Both the position numbers and the translations under genes were made by a program. From contig CM060849.1 of NCBI GenBank assembly GCA_030737835.1, positions 22,738,074 to 22,802,073 on the forward strand: a DNA stretch of 64,000 bases. The letters are read 5' to 3'. Of the stretch, positions 24,654 through 35,219 are shown one piece after another; position 1 is the first letter of the stretch; every line of letters starts with the position of its first letter. Under the pieces are notes generated by a model. That model worked only from the letters and a program-made list of their open reading frames with translations. It was not told the DNA's origin and did no database searches. The DNA is from Acorus gramineus. Its lineage: Eukaryota > Streptophyta > Magnoliopsida > Acorales > Acoraceae.

Positions 24654-25185
24654 TTCAGTTGGAATATTGGGTAGATAGTCATGATGTCATATTCTTGCCT
24701 TCTTGATGGGCTTTGTCAAAATTATGTCATTTTCTTCTTTACAAATCTATTAAAACTGGATACTTGACGAAAGAGGAATTGATTTTTGAAATATTGCTGT
24801 TGACAAGGTTTCCTCAACTGGGCAGATTGTTACACATGAGTGCTCAACTCCCACATTTTGTTGTTGACTTGGTTTCATGTTGCTTAAGATTGCATTTGGA
24901 TCTTATTAAAGGAAAATTAAACTAATTGTGGGGTTTTTATTTACTGAAGAATGCTGGTTGCCCGTACCTTAATCCTAGATGGATTGGCATTCTTCAATAG
25001 AAAGCTTATATTGGGGTGGTTTTCATTTGGCCGTAATTTTTTTATGGTCATCAGGAATTGTCTTTAGTGTGTGTTTTTTTTTTTTTTATGCAATGCCCCT
25101 CTTGAAATTTTTATTTCGCAACATTGGCTACTTATTTTTTGAAAAACAAATGAGTGGTTCTGGGTTGAGCACTGATTATTTTCAA

Positions 25186-26120
25186 GGGTTAAAGACATTT
25201 AACCTATAAACATGGAAAAACCTATACAAGTCTTTACTAAAATTTGGACAGATTCCTGAAAATTCAAAAATATCCAATTATCATTCCTGAGTTAAATTTC
25301 CATTCAAATTTAACAGAATATTTCCAGAATATTTCATCACATATAATTGTGTAGATATTAAAATCTTTATAAACAGTTATAAAGATAAATTAGTCCCTGC
25401 AAAAAATAAAATTGTCCCTAAAAGATTTTTACATTAAATTGTGTATATATTATAGTCTCTATAAATAATCATAAAGATAAATTAGTTCCCGCAAAAGATA
25501 AAATTCTCCTTGAAAGACTTTTACATGTAATTGAATAGACATTACAGTCCTTATAAACAATCGTAAAGATAAATTGGTCCATCTAAAAGATAAAAATACC
25601 CTTGAAGGATTTTTACATTTAATTGTGTATACATTGCAATTTGAAAATTAAATACCCTCTAAAAGACTATAATTTCTACACAATTAAATGTAAAAAATTT
25701 TTAGGGACATTTTTGTCTTTTATATGTAACAATTTGTCTTTACGATTATTTATAAGGACTGTAATGTCTATCCAATTAAATGTAAAAATCTTTCAGGGGC
25801 AATTTTATCTTTTGTAGGGACTAATTTGTCTTTATGATTGTTTATAGGGACTGCAATGTGTACACAATTTAATGTAAAAGTTTTTTAGGGGTAATTTTAT
25901 CTTTTGTAAGGACTAATTTATCTTTATGACTGTTTATAAGGACTTCAATGTCTACACAATTATATGTGATGGAATATTCCGTTAAATTTGGATGAAAATT
26001 TAACTCAGGGATGATAATTGGGTTTTTCTGAGTTTTCAGGGACTCGTACGTCTGTCCTAATTTTAGTAGAGACTTATATGGGTTTTTCCATGTTTATAGG
26101 AACTTAGATGTTTTTAACCC
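25186..26120. mobile_element. Long-hairpin element (935 bases), probably Mutator-like
   Basis: The termini are 'gggttaaagacatttaacc' and the inverse 'ggttaaaaacatctaa'-type end. The inverted arms cover most of the element, with repeated 'ataaagataaattagtcc' words on the left and their complements on the right. Flanking 9-mers are TATTTTCAA (25177-25185) and TATTTTTAA (26121-26129), an 8/9 match. A half copy lies at about 30720-30910. Confidence 0.75.
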
Positions 26121-27416
26121 TATTTTTAATTAAAAAGGAACACGTTTGTTGTCTTCCTAATCATGGCGCTGTCATCCATTCATTCGGATAATTTCTAAAT
26201 TTTTGGAATGGGTATGTTAGCTAATTAAGAATGTCATGTCGGCACTTTATATTATCTTAATTAATAGATTGGTTAAAGCCAATAAAAAAAATAATGGGCC
26301 TCACATGTACTCCCACTCAAATTCACTTGTACTCCCACTCAAACCCCTGTTGAGCTCTGAAAGTTTATTTTTTTTGTATACTTTTCAACTGATAGCCGGC
26401 TGAAGTACTAATTAGAGTTAGTTTGAAATATAACATCTAACAGATTATTTACATTTAGTTCTCTTTTAACAGTTTTATTTGAGTAACATTTTTACATGTT
26501 ATGTAAAAAGTTTAGCATTAACTTGTTAGTTAACTCATTTATTGGAGATTTGGAGATAATCTTAATGGGTCGGAAGAATCCATTTTTATGACCCTGTAAG
26601 AGCATCTTTAAAAATCTTTCAATTGTTTTTTTATATTGTGGAGAAAAGAAAAAAAAAAAAAGCTTCGTATGACATGTAGGAGTTATTCTCTTTTTATTAC
26701 TCTAAGAACTTTTTTATTTTTACTCTTATCTTTATTTTAAATGATCAATTTACTCTAATTCATATCAATAAATTACAAGATCTAAAAACACATTTTATAA
26801 TTCAATAATGATTTTTAGGCTCCAATTAATAAACCCCATCTCAAGCCCACGAGGTGGCAAGATTGAATTACCCACTTTACCCTTCCTATCTAAATGGAGA
26901 AGTTTTTTCCATAACCGGTTCCTTAAATCTCGAGGTGGTTATGATTTAGGATATTCTCTCTCTTTTTAAAGTAATTAATTCAATTGAATACCAAAAAAAT
27001 AAGATTTACATTTTTTTATTCAGATTGATATCTAAAAAAATATCGAATTCAGTTTTGGTGGGGATTGGAGGAGAAGATTATAATTACTCTAGTAATTTTT
27101 TTTTATTTGCGATTTGATTGTGGTGCAAACAATGACGATCCATTCAGGTTAAGCTTTTTAATCTGAATAAAACATATTATTCTGATTTTACATTCATCTT
27201 TGAATTATCAATACATTTTTTAGATCGAATTTAATTTAAATTCAGATACATTGCTACTGTATCTGAATTTTTAGCCTTGCATAATATTATTCAGTACGAT
27301 TTTTGAGATCTGAATAAATACGATTTGTATAATCGTTTTTGTTGTTGTGTATGTGTATAAGTATGCATATTGAGTCGTTCAGTATATTTTTAACCTTGCA
27401 TGATCATTATTTAACT

Positions 27417-27905
27417 TATTCGGATTCAAGATACATTGTTATCTAATGTAAAGTTGCTAATTCAGATTCTAGATACATGTGTATCTTAATTATTTATCCA
27501 CCCCAATTTGTTGTTTGTTATTTTTCTTTTGGTGGATTTGATTAATGTGTATCTGAATAATATTTAATTATTTTTTGACATCTATATTTAAAGACTTTTA
27601 TTAATCATCTATACAATGTCTCATTAGTATATAAACCATAATTGTTTCATTTTTAAACTCATTCAGATTTCAGATACACTTGTATCTAATGTAAAGTTGT
27701 TATTTCATATTTCAGATACACGTGTATCTGAATTATTTACCCAGCTCAATTTGTTGTTTGTTATTTTTCTTTTTAATGGATTTGATTAATGTGTATCTGA
27801 ATAATATTTAATTGTTTTGTCATGTATAATATTTAAATATTTTTATTAATCATCTAAGCAATGCTTCATTAACAGGTAGAATATAATTGTTTCATGTGAA
27901 TATAT
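27417..27905 (+). repeat. Tandem duplication, 2 x about 245 bp
   Basis: Units about 27417-27658 and 27659-27905 share 'attcagattt/tctagatac', 'caatttgttgtttgttattt', 'ggatttgattaatgtgtatc' and 'attaatcatcta' in order. Similarity is clear but far from perfect, so it is older than the 310-bp duplication at 14668. Palindromic 'cagatacacgtgtatctg' occurs in the second unit. Confidence 0.75.
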
Positions 27906-28527
27906 TAATCTGTATCTGAAAGTCTAATATATTCATTTGTAGCTGTATCTGAAAAAATGGAGGTAGAGGTTGGAGGAGATGGAGGTCGGAGGAGTACTCG
28001 AAAGGTAGCCGATCCACCTCTCATATGGTAGAGGGCGAGGAGAGTAATCCAAAGGTAGTGATGCCGATCGTCGGAGATGAGAACGCCGGCTGGAATGAAT
28101 TTTTGAAGTAGTGGATGCCTTATGAGGGTAAAAAAGAAATTTTTTAAAAAAGGAATGATAGAGGCGGTTATTCAATCCCAATTAATGAGGTATTATTTTT
28201 TATAATAAAAAATTCAAATATAAAGGAAGGGTAGTATTGTTTTACCTTTAAAAAAAGTCAACCAGGGAACCAATAAATTAATGACACCTATTGGGGATTG
28301 TGAATGGGGCTCAAATTTTGGTGTCCATGTAGGAAGACCCTTTATAATTTATCAAATACTGACATGAAATAAATATCATTTAAAAAACATAATCTTTTTT
28401 TATTAAAAATCATAAATAATTTGTTTAAAACTCATTTTGTATATAAAAAAAAATGAAAGGAAAAGGGGCAATACAATCATTTTGTGATGTAAAGAATGAA
28501 TTTGGCTCCCCTACAAATAGGGATTAA

Positions 28528-29540
28528 GAGCATCTCCGACTCCCTACATGGCTCATTTCTTAACATAAGGAGCTAAAAATTAAAACAAAAGGATTTTTTT
28601 GTCCCTTTCCATAAATTCCTTTTTTTTTCAACCAATTCCTCCCCCCCCCCCCCCTATTTTTTTTCCACCATAGTGAATCCATTTCCCCTGAATGTATCAC
28701 ATCTTCCTCTCTACCTTAAAAACCCTTTAAAAAAAAAAAATCAAAACCTTTATTTCATATGCCGGCCGTCCGACATCCCGCTCACTGTCCGTTCACTCAT
28801 ATCTCTCTCTCTCTCACTTTGGATCTGTCTCTCTCTCGGGATTTGATAAAAGAAACGATGATTGATTTTGGTGGAGGAAGTTGATGAAAGAAAGTGGTGA
28901 TTAATGAAAGAAAGTGGATGGTGTAGGAATACATGAACTCAGGAAAAAATGGTGATTGATACGTGATTTGTGACTAAAGGTAAATTTGTGATTTTTTTTA
29001 TATTTAGAGATGCTGCGGTTGGGTTGGGTTGGGTTGGATTGGATTCGGTGATTGATTCGTGTGTCTATGTAAAAGTGGTGATTGGGTTGGATTTTTTTTT
29101 TAATGTTTAATGTTTCAAATCACCACTTTAACCCAATCATTATGAATTTTAATGTTTTGAATGCTATCATTGTTAAGATTTTATAGTAGTTGATTATATC
29201 CTTAAAATTTTAAAAACTTGTAGTAGTTGATTATATTTTTCATGTTTTATTTAATGATTTTAATTTACTTTTAATTAATTTTTATTCATTATTAATAATT
29301 TTATTTAAATGATATTTATTCCAAGTCTTCATACATTTTAGAATGTGCTTTAATTCATTTGATATTTGAATATCTTGTAATTTATAGATATGAATTGGGG
29401 TAAATTGATCATTTGAAATGAAGATAGGATAAGAATGATGAAACTTTTGGAGTGATAAAAAAAAGACTTTCTACATGTCATATGGAGCTTTTTTTTCCCC
29501 ACAATATAAGGAAACATTGGGGAGACTTTTGAAGATGCTC
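28528..29540. mobile_element. PIF/Harbinger-like element, TAA target duplication
   Basis: The left end is GAGCATCTCCGACTCCC and the right end read inward is GAGCATCTTCAAAAGTCTCC; TAA flanks both sides (28525-28527, 29541-29543). A stretch of the right arm ('acatgtcatatggagctttt') is complementary to 26640-26690 in the outer element, so the two belong to one family. A C-homopolymer of about 15 lies at 28637. No transposase frame. Confidence 0.7.
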
Positions 29541-30108
29541 TAAATTAAAAAAAAATGTAGTGAGGGAGGTTTTTAAAATTGACTTTTAAGAGATTTGACT
29601 CTTATATGAAAATAAAAGTTGTGTGGGAAAGCTTTTGAGGATGCTCTAATATTATATTGTCGGCCCTTACCAAACTCATTTATTTGAAATAATATAAAAT
29701 GCACTAATGATCATTTATTTGAAATAATATTAAAATGATTCATATAGAAATTGGAGGAAATTTTTATTCCAATATAAAAAGCATTATAATGAAGTCTATT
29801 AAACAAAAATTTAGCATAAGACAACTCCATTTTAGAATCGATTTCCTTCTATGGAACCCAGTAATCCCAATGAGATTTCTTCTCCGTGTTGTATGGAGTT
29901 CCATGTAGCATCCTGATAATCTCTTATCTATTATTCTTTGCACCACTTATGAAGTATTTCCGCGTTTTCTGAGTGGCGGTGTTTTCATCATAAAATCACT
30001 CTAAACGTGGATTTAAATGGACTTTAAGACTATTGTTTTCACATATGCAAATCTCTTAGCAATATCAAACCATGTAGTGGGATCCTTCTATATTCTTTGG
30101 ATCATATG

Positions 30109-30652
30109 TAAGCCTGTCAATCGGACGGATACGGATCGGATAGGCCCATATCCGTATCCGTATCCGAATTGGATATCCGAAAAAATATCCGTATCCGATA
30201 TCCGACGGATATTCCAAAACCCATATCCGTATCCGATCCGAAAATCCGGATACGGATTCGGATAAAATCCGAAATATCCGAACCAGATTAAAATATAATT
30301 TTTTTTATAAAATCTTAAGTCCTAACATGGTTAAATAGGTATCAACTAAAGACATAAAAACACAAATCTTAATATAGTTAAATAAGTATTCAACATGGTT
30401 AAATAGGTTTGTGTTTTGTCCTAGATCATGAGCCATTAAATTTTTATCTAAGGGTTGAAACTAATTCTAACATATATAAATAAAATAACAGTTCGGATAC
30501 GGATATTTTTCGGATCGGATATAGGCTTTATCCGATCCGATCCGAAAATTTTCGGATACGGATACGGATTTTCGGATATCGGATATTTTCTGTATTTTCG
30601 GATACGGATTCGGATCGGATACGGATATTTTTTCGGATAATTGACAGGCTTG
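30109..30652. mobile_element. hAT MITE built of ATCCGTATCCG arrays
   Basis: The termini are TAAGCCTGTCAAT and, read inward from the right, CAAGCCTGTCAAT. Perfect 8-bp duplications ATCATATG lie at 30101-30108 and 30653-30660. Both sub-terminal regions are dense arrays of 'ccgtatccgtatccg' and the inverse 'cggatacggatacgg', so the element can fold over most of its length. The small open frames on both strands are translations of this array. Confidence 0.88.
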
Positions 30653-30719
30653 ATCATATGTCATTTAATGTTACTTATACTCTATGAAACAAATAATAAA
30701 TTTAAAATTCAATGTCATT

Positions 30720-31110
30720 TACAAGTTATAAAAATTCATAAAAATCCAATTATCATTAATTAGTTAAATTTACATCCAATTTGAACAGAATATTCCTATA
30801 ATATTCAATCACTACATAATTGTATAGACATACAATCATTATAAACAATCATAAAGATAAATTAGTCCATGCAAAAAAATTAAATTATCTCTAGAAAATT
30901 TTTATATTTCTTCATTTACAAAAGCATTGTTTAGAGGGGCAAAAAAATTAGGATAATTTAATGATTTTATGATATAGGTTAAGATTAACTATAATAGGTT
31001 AGGTTAGGAGAACTTTTGTTGGCATCATGGATGTGTATGAAGTTTTTCAAACAATGACCTATTTACAATTACCCCAAGTTTAAAAGAACGTAAATGTCTT
31101 TAACCCAAAA
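30720..31110. mobile_element. Partial copy of the 935-base hairpin element
   Basis: 'aaaaatccaattatcatt', 'gttaaatttacatccaa' and 'aataaacaatcataaagataaattagtcc'-like words repeat the left arm of the 25186 element. A solo 'aatgtctttaaccc' end at about 31096-31109 could be the remaining right terminus. The middle is deleted or replaced. Confidence 0.5.
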
Positions 31111-31209
31111 ACATTTCATCCCACGTGACCATCAAAATTAGAGTTTACTAATTAGTGGACGGAAGAAAATAATAAACCACATGAGAAAAAATTAAAATTT
31201 TAAGTAAAA

Positions 31210-31620
31210 GGGAAAATTCCATATAGACCCCGATAAACTATCCAAAATTCATATAACTCCCTGACTTTTCCTGAAATCTATATAACCGCCTGAAAGCATA
31301 TATGTAAATCCAAATAGCTCCATGAATTAAATTTTTGTTGACAGATTAAGATTATTTTATGAATATTCTGTTTGGTTAACCCTGACCGAAAATATAATAT
31401 ACTAAAAACCACCTACATTGTGTTAAAATCATCATTTATAAAAGATTTTTCACATTTTTAACATATTGTTGGAGTTTTATTTTTTATATACTAAGTTTTT
31501 AGTCAGGGTTTAATAAGACAAAATTAATACACCTCAATTATCAATTAAAGTTTAACTAATGGGATTATTTGGATAAACATAAATATTTTTAAGAGATTAT
31601 ATGAACTTAAGGAAAACTTC
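31210..31620. mobile_element. Truncated hairpin MITE (copied with the U2 unit)
   Basis: The left arm 'gggaaaattccatatagacc' and the internal order match the 7535 family, but the right terminus is missing: the arm fades out near 'acttaaggaaaacttc'. A near-identical truncated copy lies at 34048-34430 in the same position relative to a U2 copy, so the truncation predates the segmental duplication. Confidence 0.7.
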
Positions 31621-31895
31621 TACAATCAAGTAGAAGAATAATTTCTAATTTTCATCTGAATGTCAAACTTAAAATTAGATATTCTATAATAGTATAAGAC
31701 AAATTTTATCATTTTTAAACTTGAAAAAAATAATATACTAATATATTCCAATATACTTTATTTTATACTTTACTTTATATAATAATATATACTTTATATC
31801 ATATAATAACACATACTTTAATTAAAAAAATATGATCATTCATTTTTCAATTATCATATTCCTAAAAAATCATTTGAAATTAGTTTTGGTTGGGG

Positions 31896-32091
31896 TGCGC
31901 CAGACCCATGCAATAGTGCAACACAAAGGCGACGCTCGAGTGGACCCCCAATGGCAAGCCACCGGTTGATGAGCCACTCCCCCATGAAAAATTAATTTAA
32001 TATCATGTGACCCGATGAGCCACGTATCAGATATTAAACTGATAAGAACAGATACTACACTTGATCTTAGCCAAAAGGCCGAGAAAGGTAT
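31896..32091 (-). ncRNA. U2: U2 spliceosomal snRNA, complete copy 1
   Basis: Read on the minus strand, the RNA begins ATACCTTTCTCGGCCTTTTG, continues with the branch-point recognition block GTGTAGTATCTGTTC and the GTTTAATATCTGATA loop, then an Sm-site-like AATTAATTTTTC and 3' stem-loops. At about 196 nt it is the plant U2 length. U2 pairs with the intron branch site in the spliceosome. The 3' stem CCGGTGG/CCATTGG can pair. Promoter elements (USE and TATA) are present just upstream at 32119-32167. The exact 3' end is estimated from family length. Confidence 0.95.
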
Positions 32092-32118
32092 GAGTTTTAA
32101 AGATCAAGTGGCTCTCCT

Positions 32119-32167
32119 AATATAGAGTACAACGTATGATTATCTTTTCGATTCTCCAATGTGGGAC
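32119..32167 (-). promoter_or_regulatory. USE and TATA of U2 copy 1
   Basis: On the minus strand GTCCCACATTG (32157-32167) matches the plant snRNA upstream sequence element RTCCCACATCG at 10 of 11 positions, and a CTATATTA TATA box sits at about 32119-32126. The spacing (USE near -70, TATA near -30) is the pol II snRNA arrangement. Confidence 0.85.
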
Positions 32168-34647
32168 TATAATTGTGTCTCTTGACCATCTAAAGGTTCA
32201 AAACACCAGTAAGCGTGTAGTGAAACCAAGCTCCAATCCGAACCGTTCAATCAATTTCTTACCTGATCATTCACAGTCCACTTTTCAGATAATATTGTTT
32301 TAGCTATCACATGGCATATCATCAGCTAGGGATACGAGGTGATTCATTAACTTAAGATAATGAATTCTACTTGATTGGTCTCTAATTGTGAATTAACTAC
32401 ATCCAATGGTTTTTTAATCACACTTGCTATGCTCCTTACCAATGACAGGACCAGCATAATACATTCTTATTCAAGACATTATTACTTGAAGTCTTTTATG
32501 TACAATTATAGTTTGTTATAGCTGTTAAAAAGCATGAAACAAACAATAGTAAGATGTTAGTTAAAATAAGTTTTAAAATATATTCATTTGCTGTGTAATT
32601 GTTAATTGTTAAAAATACACTTTTAAACTGTATAGTAAGAGTTTGCGAGGAGATGAAAAGATATCTATATGCTGTACTAACAAGATATGTTTAAGTTGTT
32701 CAAGTTTGTCTTTTCTTTTGTAATATTTTTTATTTCTAATTTTACCCTTAATATTTTATGCAATGATCGAATATTTATATTGAATTTTGGTTTTAAATTA
32801 AGGGTAAAAATGGAAATGTAGGGACTAATAAAATAAAATGTGTGATTTTCATATTAAATATAAAATAAAATATAAAATAAAATGTAGGGACTAATAAAAT
32901 AAAATAAAATCACACATTTTTAAATATACATGGAATGAAATGAATGGCATTGTTCATATCACATAATCATTTTTTTTTTTTATTGATTTTACATTTAGAT
33001 TAGGATGAAATAAAAAATTCTTGGGTTTAGCCCACAAGATCTTGTCCTTGATGATATGAAGGACTGAAGCTCCTTTTGACTTAAGCCAGTGTTGATCTTT
33101 ATGTCCATCCCCAAAGCCCGGGATGCACAGAATGCAGACCGTGATAAAAAGTCAGGTATCTCCCACAACAAACCTGTCACCTTATTTGTCGTGGTGACAA
33201 CAGCGATGGCGGGAGCAACAGCGGTCCGGGTAGCAGTCGTCGTAGGGCAGCGGCGATGACGGCAACAACAACAACTTTGGAAACCGAGATAAGCCCAGAA
33301 TCTTTATCCATCATCCGCACAAAAACAAGTTTATTTGGCATTTCCCATTTTAAGTAATACAACAATTCAAAATTCCAATCAATGCCTCAAACTGAATTTT
33401 CATCTCACTTAATCGGCGGATATTTGCATAAAAAAGCTGCATCTCCCTTTGTATAAACTGATGAAATAATACAGTTATGATCAGATAACAACATCAAGAG
33501 GTAACAACAAAAACATTTCCAGTTCTTACGAGCTTGGTAACAACAGAAACATATGTGGAGGTGGATCTTGGGCGGTGATGGTGGTAGGGAGGAGAGAAGT
33601 GGACGAAGATGAAAGGAATTGATTTTTTTTTTAATAAAAAAAAAATTAAAAACTGGGAATTTTACTTGGGAGCTATAAATAAAAAGGAGTAGAAGAAACA
33701 AATTATAGAGAGAGTGGGAGAGAGATGGAAAGGGAATGGAAAAGTGGATGGAGATGAAAGCGGTGGCTTGTCAAAAAACAGGGCCAGGCCCTGCCCACGG
33801 GCCCGGGCTTGAAAGGGCCTCATGAGCCGGGTCTGGGTTCCGGCCTATGGGCGGATCTACGGGCCAAATTTTAAATATCTTATTTTCTATTGATTTTTTA
33901 ATTTTAAGTTGTTTATTTGTATATAATATTAAAATAACGCAACATTTAAAGTATAATGTTAAAAAAAATATTTATATCTATTGAATTTTTAAAATAAAAA
34001 TATTAAATGAATTAATTATTTAAAAAAAATTAAAATTTTAAGTAAAAGGGAAAATTCCTTATAAACCTCGGTAAACTATCCAAAATTCATATAACTCCCT
34101 GATTTTTCCTGAAATCCATATAACCTCCTGAAAGCATCTATGTAAATCCAAATAGCTCCATGAGTTAAATGAATATTCTGTTTGATTAACTCTGACCGAA
34201 AATATAATATACTAAAAACCACCTACATTGTGTTAAAATCATCATTTATAAAAAATTTTTCATATTTTTAACATATTGTTGGATTTTTTTTTTTGTATAC
34301 TAAGTTTTTAGTCAAGGTTTAATGAGACAATAATATACCTCAATTATCAATTAAAGTTTAACTAATGGGATTATTTGGATAAACATAAATATTTTTAAGA
34401 GATTATATGGACTTCAGAAAAACTTCTACAATCAATGAATGTTGAGATTCTATCATCGTATGAGACAAATTTTATCATTTTTAAACTTGAAAAAAAAATA
34501 TACTAATATATTTTAATTTATATTTTATTTTATATAACAATATATACTTTATATCATATAACAACACATATTTCAATTTAAAAACATAATCATATATTTT
34601 TTAATTACCATATTCTTAAAAAAACATTTGAAATTAGTTTTGGTTGG
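32168..34647. other. Spacer between U2 copies
   Basis: No gene is supported. 33180-33420 has CAG/GGC-rich low-complexity sequence with short minus-strand frames lacking a recognisable domain. 33779-33860 is another GGGCC-rich hAT-like island. From about 34022 onward the sequence repeats 31185-32060, marking the start of the duplicated U2 unit. Confidence 0.55.
34048..34430. mobile_element. Truncated hairpin MITE, duplicate of 31210-31620
   Basis: It starts 'gggaaaattccttataaacc' and tracks the 31210 copy nearly base for base, including 'tgaaagcatctatgtaaatcc'. A short internal stretch after 'gagttaaat' is deleted relative to that copy. It belongs to the duplicated U2 segment, not to an independent insertion. 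Confidence 0.7.
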
Positions 34648-34649
34648 GG

Positions 34650-34816
34650 TGCGTCACACCCATGCAATAGTGCAACACAAAGGCGACGCTCGAGTGGACC
34701 CCCAGTGGCAAGCCACCGGTTGATGAGCCTAATCCCCCATAAAAAATTAATTTAATATCATGTGACCCGATGAGCCACGTATCAGATATTAAACTGATAA
34801 GAACAGATACTACACT
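34650..34816 (-). pseudogene. U2 snRNA copy 2, lacking its 5' end and promoter
   Basis: About 167 bases match U2 from nucleotide 30 or so to the 3' end, but the first part including ATACCTTTCTCGG, and everything upstream, is missing. Its left-out portion is replaced by 'ggaattatcatattcc', which is the 3' flank of copy 3. Without cap-proximal sequence, USE or TATA it should not make functional U2. It lies 50 bases from complete copy 3. Confidence 0.9.
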
Positions 34817-34864
34817 GGAATTATCATATTCCAATAAAATATTTGAAATTAGTTTTGGTTGGGG

Positions 34865-35062
34865 TGCGCCAAACCCATGCAATAGTGCAACACAAAGGCG
34901 ACGCTCGAGTGGACCCCCCAGTGGCAAGCCACCGGTTGATAAACCCACTCCCCCATGAAAAATTAATTTAATATCATGTGACCCGATGAGCCACGTATCA
35001 GATATTAAACTGATAAGAACAGATACTACACTTGATCTTAGCCAAAAGGCCGAGAAAGGTAT
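34865..35062 (-). ncRNA. U2: U2 spliceosomal snRNA, complete copy 3
   Basis: The minus-strand RNA starts ATACCTTTCTCGGCCTTTTG and keeps the branch-recognition and Sm-like regions unchanged relative to copy 1. It differs only in the 3' half: a CCACTGG instead of CCATTGG stem strand (pairing kept), and two single-base additions, giving about 198 nt. USE and TATA-like elements lie upstream. Both complete copies could be transcribed. Confidence 0.94.
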
Positions 35063-35087
35063 GAGTTTTAGACATGTCCCGTGCCCT

Positions 35088-35140
35088 TCTTTTATTGCCT
35101 GTCATTCACCGAGCATCATTTCTCATTGTCGATGTGGGTC
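35088..35140 (-). promoter_or_regulatory. USE and TATA-like element of U2 copy 3
   Basis: On the minus strand GACCCACATCG (35130-35140) fits the USE consensus RTCCCACATCG at all but one position. A weak TATA-like CAATAAAAG lies at about 35088-35096. Spacing to the U2 start (35062) equals that of copy 1. Confidence 0.8.
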
Positions 35141-35219
35141 TAAATAGAATCACCTAAAAACCTCTACACTCCAGCCAGTGCCCGCCCTTTCACGAGTCCA
35201 CGGTTCTTTTTGCCACTGC

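Larger units (their letters stand above)
26600..29646. mobile_element. Large PIF/Harbinger-like composite with a nested relative
   Basis: The left end is GAGCATCTTTAAAAATC preceded by TAA (26597-26599); the right end read inward is GAGCATCCTCAAAAGC, with TAA following at 29647-29649. A 3-bp TAA duplication and GAGCATC termini are typical of PIF/Harbinger MITEs. Inside sit a tandem repeat (27417-27905) and a second complete element of the same terminal type (28528-29540). The outer pair could instead be the surviving ends of two separate elements. Confidence 0.5.
21630..31895. other. 10-kb gene-free transposon region
   Basis: No gene is supported. It contains the eL39 3' region, a long (TC)n microsatellite (22095-22153), a hAT element (23827-24653), a 935-base hairpin element (25186-26120), nested PIF/Harbinger-like elements (26600-29646), a second hAT element (30109-30652) and fragments leading into the U2 cluster. 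About 22160-23820 is AT-rich with one MITE-like end at 22300 ('gggggcgtttggatgtggg') and is otherwise unrecognised. Confidence 0.6.

Noticed and set aside
27417-27905. Possible CRISPR-like or satellite array
   Set aside because: Only two diverged 245-bp units, in a plant nuclear context.
27933-28181. 82-codon minus-strand frame
   Set aside because: It lies inside the Harbinger-like composite and has no domain or splice partners.
30448-30664. Overlapping open frames on both strands (RIRIRY/YPYPI-type peptides)
   Set aside because: They are translations of the ATCCGTATCCG array of a hAT MITE, not genes.
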